A stretch of DNA of 31,306 nt from Hepatocystis sp. ex Piliocolobus tephrosceles (GCA_902459845.2 CABPSV020000092.1:1-31306), one strand, 5' to 3'; shown: positions 8,664 to 20,359, counted from the first letter of the stretch. Numbers and translations: made by a program. The notes: generated by a model from the letters alone, not told the origin.

Positions 8664-11142
8664 ATGAAAAAATACTTGTACTTTTTATTGTTTATAACTA
8701 TACAATTTAAAATTAAAGGAGAACATAAATTCAAATATGCAAGCAATAGTGAGTTGTTGACAGAAAGAATAAAAAGAGGTAAAGATGCTTTTGATGAAAT
8801 ATTACATGCAAAAAAAAAAGCTGAATATGAATTAAAAAAAGCAAAAATACGTAATAAAAATGAAAATTATGAGGATAATGTTTATGTAAAAGAAATAAAA
8901 TGTTATGAGTATGTATTAGAACAATTAAATAATTTAAATTTATATAATTGTAGCGAAATTAATGAAAACAATAAAGCTTTATTAGCATTAGCAAAAACTA
9001 AATGTATTTTTGTTAAATCAGTTAGATCATTTCCACAAGAAGAAACTGGTTGTGTACTAAATGCAAAAAATTTAACTAAACTACAATTATATTTATATAA
9101 TAATAATTTTATTAATAAATTTCAAAAAGAAAATATTGTTGAAACATTAAGTTTAGATGAATTAAGAAAAATAGAAAATATAAAAAATCCTTGTGTTAAT
9201 AATAAGGAAGATTATAATAATAATGATACTAAAGAACTATTAAATGAATTATATTATACAAATATAAAAGAAAATGAAGATATATACAAAATAAAAGATC
9301 ATACTATAAATAATTATTCAAATGATAATAAAGATTATAATAATAATAATAATAATAATAACAATAATAATAATAATAATAATAATAACAATATTATTAC
9401 GAAACAAAATAATAGTATATATATTAATGAAGATATTGATAATGCAAATGAAGAATTAAGAATAAAGTTATGTGAAAACTTAAAATATAAAATAGTTGCT
9501 AATTGTACTAGTGATAAAAATATGTCTGACACGGCTTTTCAAATATATCATGCAGAGTTAAATCATATTGACGATATATGCTTTTATATACAGTCAATAG
9601 AATGGAACAAAAAAACTGAAGATAATGTGAGTATTCTATGTGTTTTAATAAATTTTCTTTTATAAGAGGATATCTGTGTGTAAACATATATTAGAGCACA
9701 CAAAAAATATATGCTCTTAATATGTCTGTATAAAAATTGGCACATTGCTATTTTATTACTCTTCTATTTTGCTATTTTTTTTTTTTTTTTTTTTTTTTTT
9801 ACATAACTATAACAAAATGTAATAAAAGATTAACAGGTTGGGAGAAGCTTCTATTCTCATAGCAAAGCAAATGACAACGAATTTGGAAAACATGAAACTA
9901 ATAGAACATGCACAAGTACAGCAAATAGAAAACACGAATAGGTAAATTGAAAAATTAATTATACTAACACACATATCGCAAATGTGAGTATCTACACATA
10001 TACATATATATATATATATATATATGTACATACAGGAATGTGTATATAAGTTCGTTACTAGTATTATTTCATACATGAAAGTTTTTTTCTTTTTTTTTTC
10101 ATTTTAATGCTTGTTTAGATTTGACAATTTTTTAAGAGGGATTAAAAACGATTACAAGGAAGTTATCAATATTTTATTAAAAATAAAACGTCACCATGAT
10201 AAAATAACAAGTAAAGCAAAAGATAGTAGTGACACATCACGCATTCGTTTTTAAAATAATATTTTTTTATAACGGTGACTTAACATGTTTATTTAACTAT
10301 ATTTGCTTAACTATATTTGCTTAACTATATTTGCTTAACCATATTTGCTTAACTATATTTGCTTAACTATATTTGCTTAACTATATTTGCTTAACTATAT
10401 TTGCTTAACTATATTTGCTTAACTATATTTGCTTAACTATATTTGCTTAACTATATTTGCTTAACTATATTTACTTATACATATCTATACATATATGTAC
10501 GACTTTTTAATTATTATAGGATTTGTGTTAGCATTTAAGCTATTTGTAGCTTATCTGTCTATTGCTTTACTTATATTGTTTATAACATCACGAGGTTACG
10601 CATCTAGATGTAGAAAAAAAATCATTTCATGTAAATAAAAAACACAACAACATACTAAACTATATATTTATAACACTGAAAAACATATTGCATATACATA
10701 CGGACATACAAGCGAGTAGGCACATGTATATATGTGTGTTTGCTTGTGTTTTATGTACATGTTCACATATTTTTGTGTTTATGTTTTTTTATACTGTTTT
10801 TTTTTTTTTTTTTAATATTTTCAACTGCTAGGTGTGTTTTTGTGCCTTATAAGTGAATTAATATTTAGAAAAATAATTACGTTACTTCAATTACACCTAA
10901 GCTTTCAAGTTAATACAAAAGTAGTTAACTACTCGACACAAGGGATAAGATATGTAACAATTAAAAAGAAACAAACAAAAAAAATTGATAATGACACGAA
11001 GATAATAATAATAATAATAATAATAATAAGAGAAAAACAAATAAACGTCAAAACCATTAAATCTAGCTCACATATATATACCATTGTTTATATCAAATTT
11101 CACAGTTTCATTGTCTTTTTTATTTCTTTTACATACATTACT

Positions 11143-11188
<46 letters not shown>

Positions 11189-11701
11189 GCCTTCAAAATT
11201 TTGATTACAACAATCATGACGTAAAAAAAAAAAAAAAAAAAATTTTACCACTATACATAATATGTTTTACTGTGATAGCTATTATTAATTAATATGTCTT
11301 TTTAGTCCTATTTCCAGCCCCCTTTTCCAGTCCCCCTTTTTAGTGCCCTTTTTTAGTGCCCTTTTTTAGTCCGCTTTTTTTAATCCCTTAAACAGTTTGT
11401 AGTTTTTAAATGTTTTATTATTTTATCATGTTTTGGTCAGGTATAAAGAACCGGTTAAAGCAATAGAAGAAGAATTAAGGTGCATCAAAAATCTTATACA
11501 AAGGAATGAACTAAATAGAAATAGATATAAAGAAATTAGAGAGATAAACGAAACAATCTTTAATCAAATAGACCAAGAGACAGGTACATAAAAAAAAAAA
11601 AAAAACTAAAAAAATTTAAAAAATTTAAAAAATTTAAAAAATTTAAAAAATTTAAAAAATTTAAAAAATTTAAAAAATTTTAAAAATACTAACGAAATTT
11701 A

Positions 11702-11733
<32 letters not shown>

Positions 11734-13422
11734 GTATTGAAACGTTATGTTAGCCAATGTATTAAATTTATGGTCAAATTACAATGACTATCTAGATTCA
11801 ATATATTCAGACGACGAGGATTTCTCTGCACGTAAACATTTTAAATAAATATTCATATATATGTATATTCATGGTAGAAAAACTCCTTTTATAAAAATGC
11901 GTATATATGTATCTGTGTATATATGTAAACACAAATAAACCTATCACTGTCTTAAAAAACAAACAAAAAAACTGCAGAGTCAACAAGTGAAAGCGAATAT
12001 AGTAGCTCAGATACTTCGTTAGCTAGCGAAGAATTAATTTCAAATGAAATACCCGAGTAAATAAAAAAAAAAAAAAAAAAAATTACGATACACATTAAAC
12101 AAATAAAACACAGAACCGGAGTAGAATCATATATGTAAAAAAAAAAAAATAAACATATAAAATAAATGAAAACAATTGGTAATTAAAATTTTATTTAACC
12201 ATTTATGATTTTTTTCTTGCTTTTGTTTCCCTGATATATTTTAATCAGATCATGTGAAGAACCTATAGGGATAAGAATAAAAAATATGCATAGAAAATAT
12301 CGCCCCATGTTTTTTCATTACATTCCCTCACCAAAAAACATTAGGACATACATAGAAAACCCTATTACTTTTAGTAAAAAAAATAAAAATAACTGTATAT
12401 ATTTATATATATGTCCTAATTCATACATTGATTTATGTATATTGTAAAAAAAAAAAGCAATTATGCGCAATTATATGCAATTATATGCAATTACATGCAA
12501 TTAAATACAATTAAATACAATTATAAGCAATTTTTTATAAAAAATGCAAATGTACATAAATATATTTTACATGTTTTTGGTGATTCTTTGAGATTTAATG
12601 TGATTATAAATAAAACAAATTTTTTTTTTTATTTGGTTTTACTATTTTAATTTAGCACATATAATACAACATAATCACACTGAAATAATGAAAATGAGGG
12701 AAGATCGAATGAAAAATTTTGTAAGAATAAAAAAAAAAAAAATACACATTGGATATATACATATTTATATACGCACACAAAAGGAAGAAAAGAAAGAACT
12801 ATTGTTTTTTATCTTCCCTTACATTTTTTTTTTTTTTTTTAAGTTGAAATAACTGTATTACTTTTATTATTTTTAAATAATTATTTTATTTTTATTACAA
12901 CAAATTAGAAAAAAAGCGACACATCTGATGATGATGAACTGGTAGTTGATGGTAATGGCACAATAGTAGAAGATGAGGACACAACATTAATAAATGATCA
13001 TGGTACATCATATTTAGAGAACGATAATAAAAAAGAAAAAAGTGATTTTCAAGACAAAAGTGAAACTGACATAAAAGTGAATAAATATTACTCTTTACAA
13101 AGTTTTTAAAGTTTTTAAAGTTTTTAAAGTTTTGATTCATATATACCCAATGCGAACGTATATCGCTATTAACACATATAATTCTTATGAATTATTTGAA
13201 TACGTTCATGATATATTTTATATATAATTAGGATATATTTTCTAATTAATTAGAATATATTTTCTAATTAATTAGGATGCATTTCCTAATTAATTAGGAT
13301 GCGTTTTTAAATTATGTTTAATGTTCATATATTTTTGAAATTGCACTTGCATTTTTTTTTTTTTTTCGTCCCACCAATTAAAAGTAAAAATCGCACAATC
13401 ATGTTTTTAACAATTAATATAC

Positions 13423-13469
<47 letters not shown>

Positions 13470-13606
13470 TCGTTTGTCATTTTTTTTTTATTATTATTTG
13501 TCAAATGCATACTTGCATAAATGCTTACATTAAAATAACATTTTTCAAGGCACATATCTTCATATGCTTCACTACTAAAGAGAAAATGCAAAAAAAAAAA
13601 AAACTG

Positions 13607-13638
<32 letters not shown>

Positions 13639-13763
13639 TATATATATATATATATATATATACATGTGCTTACATGTATGGTTTACTATTTAAACATGTC
13701 GATTTAGCATTTTCTAATTTCGATCCAGGTATAATTGAAGCTAAACAAAATAATGACGATTAA
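8664..13763 (+). CDS. GEX1: GEX1/KAR5/Brambleberry-family nuclear fusion protein, about 12 exons
   Basis: Model exons: 8664-9626, 9829-9941, 10119-10210, 10520-10630, 10832-10908, 11403-11583, 11754-11831, 11978-12056, 12249-12373, 12656-12720, 12909-13059, 13708-13763; phases match at every join, 696 aa. A signal peptide (1-20) precedes a Cys-rich ectodomain (Cys 80, 96, 114, 130, 177, 270, 281, 306) holding the family block MSDTAFQIYHAELNHIDDIC and FYIQSIEW. Exon 2 reads INRLGEASILIAKQM, a coiled coil typical of the family. Exon 4 (FVLAFKLFVAYLSIALLILF then ITSRGYASR) and exon 5 (VFLCLISELIF) give two membrane segments. The acidic Ser-rich tail follows. GEX1/KAR5 proteins act at the nuclear envelope in karyogamy after gamete fusion. 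Less sure: exon 5's donor and exon 6's acceptor (alternative start 11441), and the end, since exon 11 could read on to a stop at about 13107. Asn run at about 225-243. Confidence 0.87.
9331..9390 (+). repeat. (AAT/AAC)n coding repeat (polyAsn in GEX1)
   Basis: Imperfect AAT runs with a few AAC codons encode an uninterrupted Asn stretch inside the ectodomain, between Cys177 and Cys270. Such inserts are usual in Laverania proteins. Confidence 0.9.
10293..10474 (+). repeat. 14-bp tandem repeat, 13 copies, in GEX1 intron 4
   Basis: The unit TTAACTATATTTGC repeats at exact 14-bp steps. The fourth unit from the left is near-perfect (C for T in ACTATA) and the last ends in TTTAC. It fills most of the intron between exons ending at 10210 and starting at 10520. 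Confidence 0.95.
11327..11385 (+). repeat. Short CCCTTTTTTAGTG-type repeats in GEX1 intron 5
   Basis: Four or five loose units of about 13-18 bp built on C-runs, T-runs and TTAGT, lying shortly before the predicted exon 6 acceptor. Confidence 0.75.
11605..11690 (+). repeat. 9-bp AAAAAATTT tandem repeat in GEX1 intron 6
   Basis: About nine copies of a pure A/T 9-mer just after the exon 6 donor, followed by a long poly(T) run before exon 7. Confidence 0.9.
12463..12532 (+). repeat. 10-bp GCAATTATAT-type repeat in GEX1 intron 9
   Basis: Seven degenerate units of the form (G/A)CAATTA(T/A/C)A(T/A) at 10-bp steps. Confidence 0.85.
13096..13310 (+). repeat. Two repeat blocks in GEX1 intron 11
   Basis: The first block is GTTTTTAAA repeated at 9 bp (about 13098-13130). 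The second (about 13225-13305) has units of about 24 bp bounded by AATTAGGA and TCCTAATT or close variants, so each unit is itself roughly palindromic. Confidence 0.75.
13432..13466. repeat. (TA)n microsatellite in GEX1 intron 11
   Basis: Plain alternating A/T run; a second lies at about 13634-13661 before the last predicted exon. Confidence 0.9.
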
Positions 13764-13851
13764 ACACGTATACGGTAGATGTAATGAGTGCATTTGAAAG
13801 GTATTAATACAAATATAATTTTAATAAGTTAAATTTTTTTTTTAAAATTAA

Positions 13852-13887
<36 letters not shown>

Positions 13888-14026
13888 TTTTATCGCATTT
13901 TTAATAAATATTAAATCGGGCTATATTAAATATTATAGGTATATATATAGTACCTATGAATATATAAGTATATTTTTAATATATACAAACATTCACCATA
14001 TTGTAATATTATAATTTGTTTACTAC

Positions 14027-14078
<52 letters not shown>

Positions 14079-14401
14079 GTATTGTTTGTTACTCGAAAAA
14101 ATGAATTTTTGAATAGCAATGTGACCACAATATAAAAAAAAAGTCAAAAATAAAAAAATAGCATAAGGAGCAAACAAAAAGCGCATTTTTATATAAAACG
14201 TTTGAAATAGTATATTTCTTTAGGAAAAATATAAATTTAATTTAAAGATAAAATTGAAAGAAGTAAATATAAATATGAATAATCAGCATATTAGTATATT
14301 AGCATATAAATAAAAAAAAAAATAATAAAATAAAATAAAATAAACATGGTACTTAAAATGCCCCTCTCCCATCATCAAAATAAGTTAACTTTTTCATAAG
14401 C

Positions 14402-14444
<43 letters not shown>

Positions 14445-14992
14445 TTATGTAATTTTTTTTTTTTTTTATAATTATATTTAATTTTGCCTCTCTAAGCGTA
14501 TGAATTTTATTATATGCATGAACATTTTATGAATATATATTTTGTATAAATTTGCCTAATAAAGAGCATATTAATGAGTACAAAAAAAAAAAAAATAAAA
14601 TAAAATAAAAAAAAAAAAAAATAATTAATTATAATGAATTACTTTTATTTTTATAATTTTTTTTAAAAAGGTTTTGTACTTTTTTTATTTTGTGCTTTTT
14701 TTATTATATCTTTTTTTTTTTATTTTATCTTTTTATTATTTTGTGATTTTTTTTTTTATTTTTATACTTTTTTATTTTTGTACCATTTTTACTTTTTTTT
14801 TTTTTATATTCATTCCTTTTTACCTTGTTCTATCTGCTTTATCGATTTTTCGCATTTTCTTTTTACTATTTTATAGTAAAATATATAATTGCATAAAGCT
14901 ATTTTTTTTTTTTATTCTGATATTCTGTTAAAATCTCCTTAATTAATTATTTTTTTTTTTTTCTAAAATTAACAATTTTATATTTTTACAAA
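13764..14992. other. Intergenic region before the reticulon gene
   Basis: Extremely AT-rich, with poly(A) runs, (TA)n tracts at 14031-14075 and 14408-14439, and long T-rich stretches (14650-14930). The one less AT-rich island, near 14355-14380 (GCCCCTCTCCC), is too short to interpret. No gene seen. It presumably contains the reticulon promoter and leader. Confidence 0.6.
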
Positions 14993-15535
14993 ATGGCCAT
15001 GAGTTCTCAAAGTATTGTAAACTTATCGTTGTTTTCATCGATAAATGCATTGTATATATTATTATACGTTTTAAATCATACATTTTTACAAGTATTATGT
15101 ACTTTAAGCATTTTGTTACTTTTATTGAGCGGGCTACTTGTGTTTTTAAAAGTACATAACATTACTGAATATAAGGAAAATGAGAAGTTAGAGTTTATAT
15201 CAAAAGAATTAATTGAAGGTTTTGTAACAAGCGTGTATGAATTTATAAATGACAAATTAACATTAATAAGAAGATATTTATTATGGACTAATAAGATAGA
15301 AAATATTACAATAATTGTAATTATTTACTTGTTTGGAAACCTTTTTTCATTCATTAATTTTAGCGCTCTATTTTATCTAATAACCTGGATAATATTTTTG
15401 TATAACCATATTAGCAACGTATATCTAACAAAAATATACCATGTATTGCAACCATTTTTAGCTGACTTAAAAACGCAATTAGATTGTTTATACGAAAACA
15501 TACCAAAATTAAAACATATAAAAAAAACTATTTAA
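14993..15535 (+). CDS. RTN1: Reticulon-domain ER membrane-shaping protein, 180 aa
   Basis: The start has a good parasite context (AAAATGGCC). Two long hydrophobic hairpins (about 15-52 and 106-142) are separated by a polar loop of about 55 residues, the reticulon arrangement. After the second hairpin the sequence ITWIIFLYNHISNVY, then an amphipathic helix and ENIPKLKHIKK, matches the end of the reticulon homology domain, where the chain ends in a helix and a short basic Pro/Lys tail. Reticulons sit in the ER membrane as wedges and shape tubules; Plasmodium also carries YOP1-type proteins with a related job, but this one fits reticulon better. The length is typical of a minimal reticulon with almost no N-terminal extension. 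The family is a confident call; the symbol assumes this is the single reticulon of Plasmodium. Confidence 0.78.
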   Translation: MAMSSQSIVNLSLFSSINALYILLYVLNHTFLQVLCTLSILLLLLSGLLVFLKVHNITEYKENEKLEFISKELIEGFVTSVYEFINDKLTLIRRYLLWTNKIENITIIVIIYLFGNLFSFINFSALFYLITWIIFLYNHISNVYLTKIYHVLQPFLADLKTQLDCLYENIPKLKHIKKTI

Positions 15536-15748
15536 TTTGATGTAACTTATCACTTATCTAAGGGTTGTATATAGTTATATATTTTATTTAATAAAATAAT
15601 AACATATAACATTTTATAGCTGTGTAGGAAGAACACACGTATATATATGTATACAATATACATATATTTTTTTGCAATATTTATTTTTTTAAGTTTTAAA
15701 TATATATATATATATATATATACATATAAAACGGACGTATATAACAAA

Positions 15749-15904
15749 ATGGACCTAAATGAAGATAAAAAAATTATAATTTGTACAGCGAAGAGAAAAA
15801 GCTATGATGAGCTAAAATAAATAAACTGTAACGAACTTCCTTCACATTTAAATATATGTACATGGACTTATAATGATATTAAATTTTTAAAAATATTGAA
15901 CATT
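15749..15904 (+). pseudogene. SAP18-like coding remnant with an in-frame stop
   Basis: ATG at 15749 opens 23 codons (MDLNEDKKIIICTAKRKSY..) to TAA at 15818-15820. The same frame then runs on as INCNELPSHLNICTWTYND and IKFLKILNI, to a good donor (ATT|GTAAAT) at 15904. LPSHLNICTW followed by a helix resembles the signature of SAP18 (Sin3-associated and splicing-related ubiquitin-fold protein), where a VPSxELQIYTW-like block precedes a helix. No AG lies between the stop and that block, so splicing cannot remove the stop. A later stretch near 16099-16130 (FKLVLVCYKK) could be the next strand but is out of phase. It may be a decayed copy, a sequence error, or chance. Confidence 0.3.
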
Positions 15905-15927
15905 GTAAATACTTTTGTGCATTCATG

Positions 15928-15987
<60 letters not shown>

Positions 15988-16442
15988 GGGTTGGCAATGT
16001 TATGTAAGTATTTTTTGTATTCTATTTTTTTTTTTTTTTTTTTTTTTTTTTATTATTATCACTGTTTTATTTATTTATTTATTTTTTTTTTTTTAAGGTT
16101 TAAATTAGTGCTTGTGTGTTATAAAAAAATTTACCTAACTTACTTTTTTTCTTTTTTTTTCTGTACATTTATGTGATCATAATATACTTTTCGCATATTT
16201 TAAGAAAATAAAAATTAAAAAAAATGTTAATTAATAAACTCTGTGACTTAATGATTTTAAAACTTTTATGTAATATAAATTCCACATTCTTTCGATTTTT
16301 TTCTTTTTCGCTTTTTCAATTATTATTACCACTATTATTTCTATTATTTTATTTTTACTCATCAGAAAAAAAAAATGTTACAAGTATATATGTACTTATA
16401 CTTATGCATATGTCTTTCTACAATTATGGTTATGCAGATATA

Positions 16443-16482
<40 letters not shown>

Positions 16483-16584
16483 TAAATCTGCTTATATGTG
16501 TTTTTTAAATTTACTATTTCAAAATATTAATTTGTCATTTATTCATGTAGTTATATATATATATATATACATAAGCGCTTATTG
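15905..16584. other. Low-complexity stretch after the SAP18-like block
   Basis: A 34-nt poly(A) run (15927-15960) is joined directly to a (TA)n tract (15961-15987). Long T runs and a further (TA)n tract (16445-16479) follow. There is a GTAAGT donor-like word near 16003 and an AG after a T-rich tract near 16097, but no consistent exon chain. Confidence 0.5.
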
Positions 16585-16987
16585 TTAAGGACACATATTG
16601 ATAAATAAAGAACGATGGATGATAAATATATATTTTAGTAATTCCTCTAAGAATTGATCTATAAGTAAATTCTTGGCATTTTCATTTTCATTTACTATTT
16701 GTATTTTATTTATCATACTATTTGTGTTTATAAAAAGAATGATAGAAAAAAAAGGAAAAGAAAACCAATTGCAGCATTTTAGTTTTAAAAAAAAAAAAAG
16801 TGTTACATATCTCTAACAATTTTTTATAAAAATTATGTTTTTTTTATTATATGACATACTATAACTTTTATGGAGGTTTGTCACCTCTATTATATATATC
16901 ACCTCTATTATACATATATCTTTATTTTGCAAACATGCAAAGTAGGTGATACAACAAAAAAAATTTTGTATACTTTCTCCACAACAT
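16585..16987 (-). CDS. Candidate two-exon micro-gene, about 55 aa, unknown
   Basis: The second exon (16585-16717, minus strand) has codon content unlike the surrounding DNA: it encodes IVNENENAKNLLIDQFLEEL and then KYIFIIHR, ending in TAA. It is preceded by a pyrimidine-rich tract ending in AAATAG. An upstream exon, 16953-16987, starts ATG with MLWRKYTKFFL and ends in a GTATCA donor; the join is in phase across a 235-nt intron. The N-terminus is basic and hydrophobic. I recognise no family. The second exon is better supported than the first. Other small frames around 16920-16990 could be the true partner. Confidence 0.27.
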
Positions 16988-17074
16988 ATGTAAATTTTTT
17001 AACAAATAAATATGTATTTTTCGTTAATACATGTATGTTTCTTTTGCTGTTCTTTATTTATTTATTTTTTTATT

Positions 17075-17121
<47 letters not shown>

Positions 17122-17349
17122 GCTTTCACCATAAAATTGTACATACATTTATAATTTACATTGAATATATTTTTTTATAGTTGGTTTGAATGCAATTTTT
17201 TTTTATATATTTTTGTATTTAAATTAAAAAACATATATATTTCGAGCATGTATAATGAACTTTATTTTATGTTTGTGTGTTTAGCACATATTGATGTTTT
17301 TACGTTTTTGCATTTTTGCGTTTTTTAGTTTTTTAGTTTTTCAGTTTTT

Positions 17350-17400
17350 CCCTTTTTTAGTTTTTCCCTTTTTTAGTTTTTCCCTTTTTTAGTTTTTCCG
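17350..17400 (+). repeat. 16-bp tandem repeat (CCCTTTTTTAGTTTTT)
   Basis: Units start at 17350, 17366, 17382 and 17398 (the last truncated or altered). Partial TTTTTAG units extend left to about 17325. Confidence 0.9.
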
Positions 17401-17665
17401 TTTTTTAGTTCTTTCACTTTTGCGTTTTATGTTTTTATTTTTTTTTACATTTTTAAGTTTCTACGTTTCTGCGTTTCTGCGTTTTCATTTTTTTACTTTT
17501 TTATATTTTTACGTTTCTGCGTTTTATTTTTTTTTATTTTTACCTTTTAAAAATTTTCCGTTTTTACTTTTTTATTTTTTTTACATATTTATGCTTTCAT
17601 GTTTTGGCGCTTTTTTATTTTTAAGTTTTTACATGTTTATGTTTTTGCGTGTTTCTATTTTCACA

Positions 17666-17761
17666 CCTTTTTATTTTTACGCCTTTTTATTTTTACGCCT
17701 TTTTATTTTTACGCCTTTTTATTTTTACGCCTTTTTATTTTTACACCTTTTTGTTTTTATG
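17666..17761 (+). repeat. 16-bp tandem repeat (CCTTTTTATTTTTACG), six copies
   Basis: Units start at 17666, 17682, 17698, 17714, 17730 and 17746. The fifth ends in ACA rather than ACG and the sixth has TTTTTG. The period equals that of the array 300 bp to the left. Confidence 0.93.
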
Positions 17762-17885
17762 TTTTTTTTTTCATTAAAAAATTGATAAAATAAAATTAAT
17801 GTTTTTGATTAATGTTTTACCTTGTTTTGTAATTTATATTTTTACTATACATTCTTAAATGTTTTTGCTCCTAAAAGAAAAATTG

Positions 17886-17928
<43 letters not shown>

Positions 17929-18036
17929 TTTGGATAAACTATTTACAATAAACATATGTATAATAAAAAAAAAAAAAAAAAAAAAAAACCAAAAACATTA
18001 CTAAAAAGTGGCAAAACTGTAAATTCTTGAGCTAAT

Positions 18037-18069
<33 letters not shown>

Positions 18070-18275
18070 ATTATTATCGGATTGTTAGATTATCAGATTA
18101 GTATATTATAGAATTAGATAGTTGCAAATTGTCAATTGCAAAATATAGATTTAACACATAAGAGAAAAGAAAATTAAGCAATTCGTAGATTAAATGGATA
18201 AGACTTTAAAAATGTTCATAAGATAAAAGAACAAATGAAACAAGTTTAAAATGTTTATAAAAAAGAAATGAACTA

Positions 18276-18306
<31 letters not shown>

Positions 18307-18618
18307 GTATGCACTCAAAAAAGGAAGTACGTAAAAAGATTATAGTAAAGTTGAGTCTGATACAAGCTAAATGAGTGTAAGATAATCAGGATTAAAAAAA
18401 AATAAAAAATAAAAAATAAAATAATAAATATTAAATATTAAATAATAAATATTAAATGTTAAATATTAAAAATCATTAAATAACAAATGCAATTTTTGAA
18501 GGGATATACAGTTAAGCAGTAAAAAATATATATATACATATATACAGATATATATGTATATGTACATATATAGCCTAAGCATGAATATTCATATGTATTA
18601 TATGAATAATACAGAAAG

Positions 18619-18652
<34 letters not shown>

Positions 18653-18891
18653 GTTCGTTTAATTTAAATGAAGAAATTATTTGAAAGGAAAAATTAAAAT
18701 AATAAGCACGAAAATAAGAATAGGTATATATATATATATATATACATATATTTATATATATTTATATGTATATATTTATATGCACATATGTATATATAAA
18801 AGAATATGCACCCTAAGCATAAATACATATTTTAATATTTATTTGATTATATGTGCGTTATTATGGTTCCAATAACATTTTTCGTAGCAAG

Positions 18892-20359
18892 ATGGAAAAT
18901 AGAGAGTGTGAAATACGCATAGTAAATGGAACAAGTTGTGCGTTTTATCGCTATATGCATTCAGTTAAACATGGAGTTTGGTTTATGAATCCTCCTGAAT
19001 GTTTAAAAAGTAAAGGAGAAGGAAAATGTATTGCTAAGTTTACAAAAACAATGGGTAATTTTTATGGTATATTACAATATTGTGTAGTTATAAATAATGA
19101 AGAATATATTTTAAATATAAGATTTGATATCCCTTTATTAGGTGATAATACTGCTATGGCTGTTTTAGGTATAAATATAAAAAATAGTGTAAAACAAATT
19201 TTATCACATCAAAATTATTTTTTAGTTAAACATAGTTTTGATAATATGTATAATAGTAAATTTTATATAAATATAATAGAAACAGAAGAAGGGAAAAAGT
19301 TTGTTGAGTATCATAAAAGAAAATTAAAAAAAGGTTTATTAAGAGTGTTAAGTATAAGAAATATAGAAGAAAAAGAGAAATTAAGAAAAGCGAATATGGC
19401 TAATTCGATAAAAAAATATGACAACAACAATATGAACAATAATAATAATAATATTATAACTGCTAATAATAATAATTTTTATAATAATAGTATTACAGAA
19501 GGTATTAATAATGTTGATAATAGTATATTAATAAATGGAAACCGGGTATATAATAATAACAGTAATAATAATATGTATCAGTCAAAAGAAAACATACTAG
19601 AAATTTTACCAATTAGTTTTATTGTTAATATAAAAAATTATGAATGGAAAAAAAGATTAAGAAAAGCTCATAAATCTTTATATATATTGATTATAAATTT
19701 TACAAAACAAACTTTGGTTTTATCCACATCTAAAGGGAATAGTAAATCAACTTCATTGATTGAAGGTAATTGGGTAGAGTTTCCTTATGAAAAAATTTGT
19801 TCATTACGTTGTAGTGAATTTGGTTGTAATAGTGATGGTATGTTTTCAAGTATTAACGGTAATTGTACATATAATTTTATGAGCGAGTCATGTTATTTAA
19901 ATATTTATTGGGATATTAATAGTGTAAATTCTAAAATTAAATGTAATATAAAAAATTCTACAAAATATACTATAATAAAAAATGTAGAAATATATAATGA
20001 ATGTACAGCTGTTTTTCATGTTTTAGAATATTATTATTATCCTCCTGTTAAAATATTAGAATGTAGAGCTATAACAAATAATATAATAAATGAATATGGT
20101 ATTACAAAAAATAATTTAGATGCTAATATGAATATAATACATCAATGTAGTATAAATGTTATTAGACAATTCTGTCAATACACACAAAATAATAATACAT
20201 CTTATGAAAATTATTCAGATGAAGAATTTGTAAATATTAATCCTTTTTTAAAAAAAACGGTTAATAATTTTCATAAAATTCGGCATTATGATGGTATTGT
20301 TAGTGCAGATATGTCAAACATGCAAAACAATTTTTCTTTTTCTACTAATAGTAATAATG

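Larger units (their letters stand above)
16988..18891. other. Gene-poor region before the HEPN-like gene
   Basis: It holds a poly(T) run (about 17079-17118), a T-rich low-A tract (17270-17800) with two 16-bp arrays, (TA)n at 17892-17925, several poly(A) runs (about 17966-17988, 18037-18064, 18619-18650) and A/T-only repeats at 18395-18480. The frames across the T-rich tract encode only Phe/Leu/Tyr-rich strings. No gene found. Confidence 0.55.

Noticed and set aside
10834..11292. A 152-codon frame on +, with Ile and Phe runs
   Set aside because: Its first 25 codons are GEX1 exon 5. The rest runs through (ATA)n and poly(T) and is intron.
13764..14992. Possible centromere-like AT block
   Set aside because: It is AT-rich but short and broken by ordinary flanks, and lacks the kilobase-scale, near-pure A/T repeat array of Plasmodium centromeres.
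16224..16508. A 94-codon frame ending SFYNYGYADIGIYIY, considered as the end of the SAP18-like gene
   Set aside because: The resemblance to a GD-x-x-D-I ending is too slight, and the frame merges into a (TA)n tract with no phase-consistent exon chain.
17420..17793. Phe-rich frames over the 16-bp arrays
   Set aside because: They result from T-rich repeats; there is no complex sequence in any frame.
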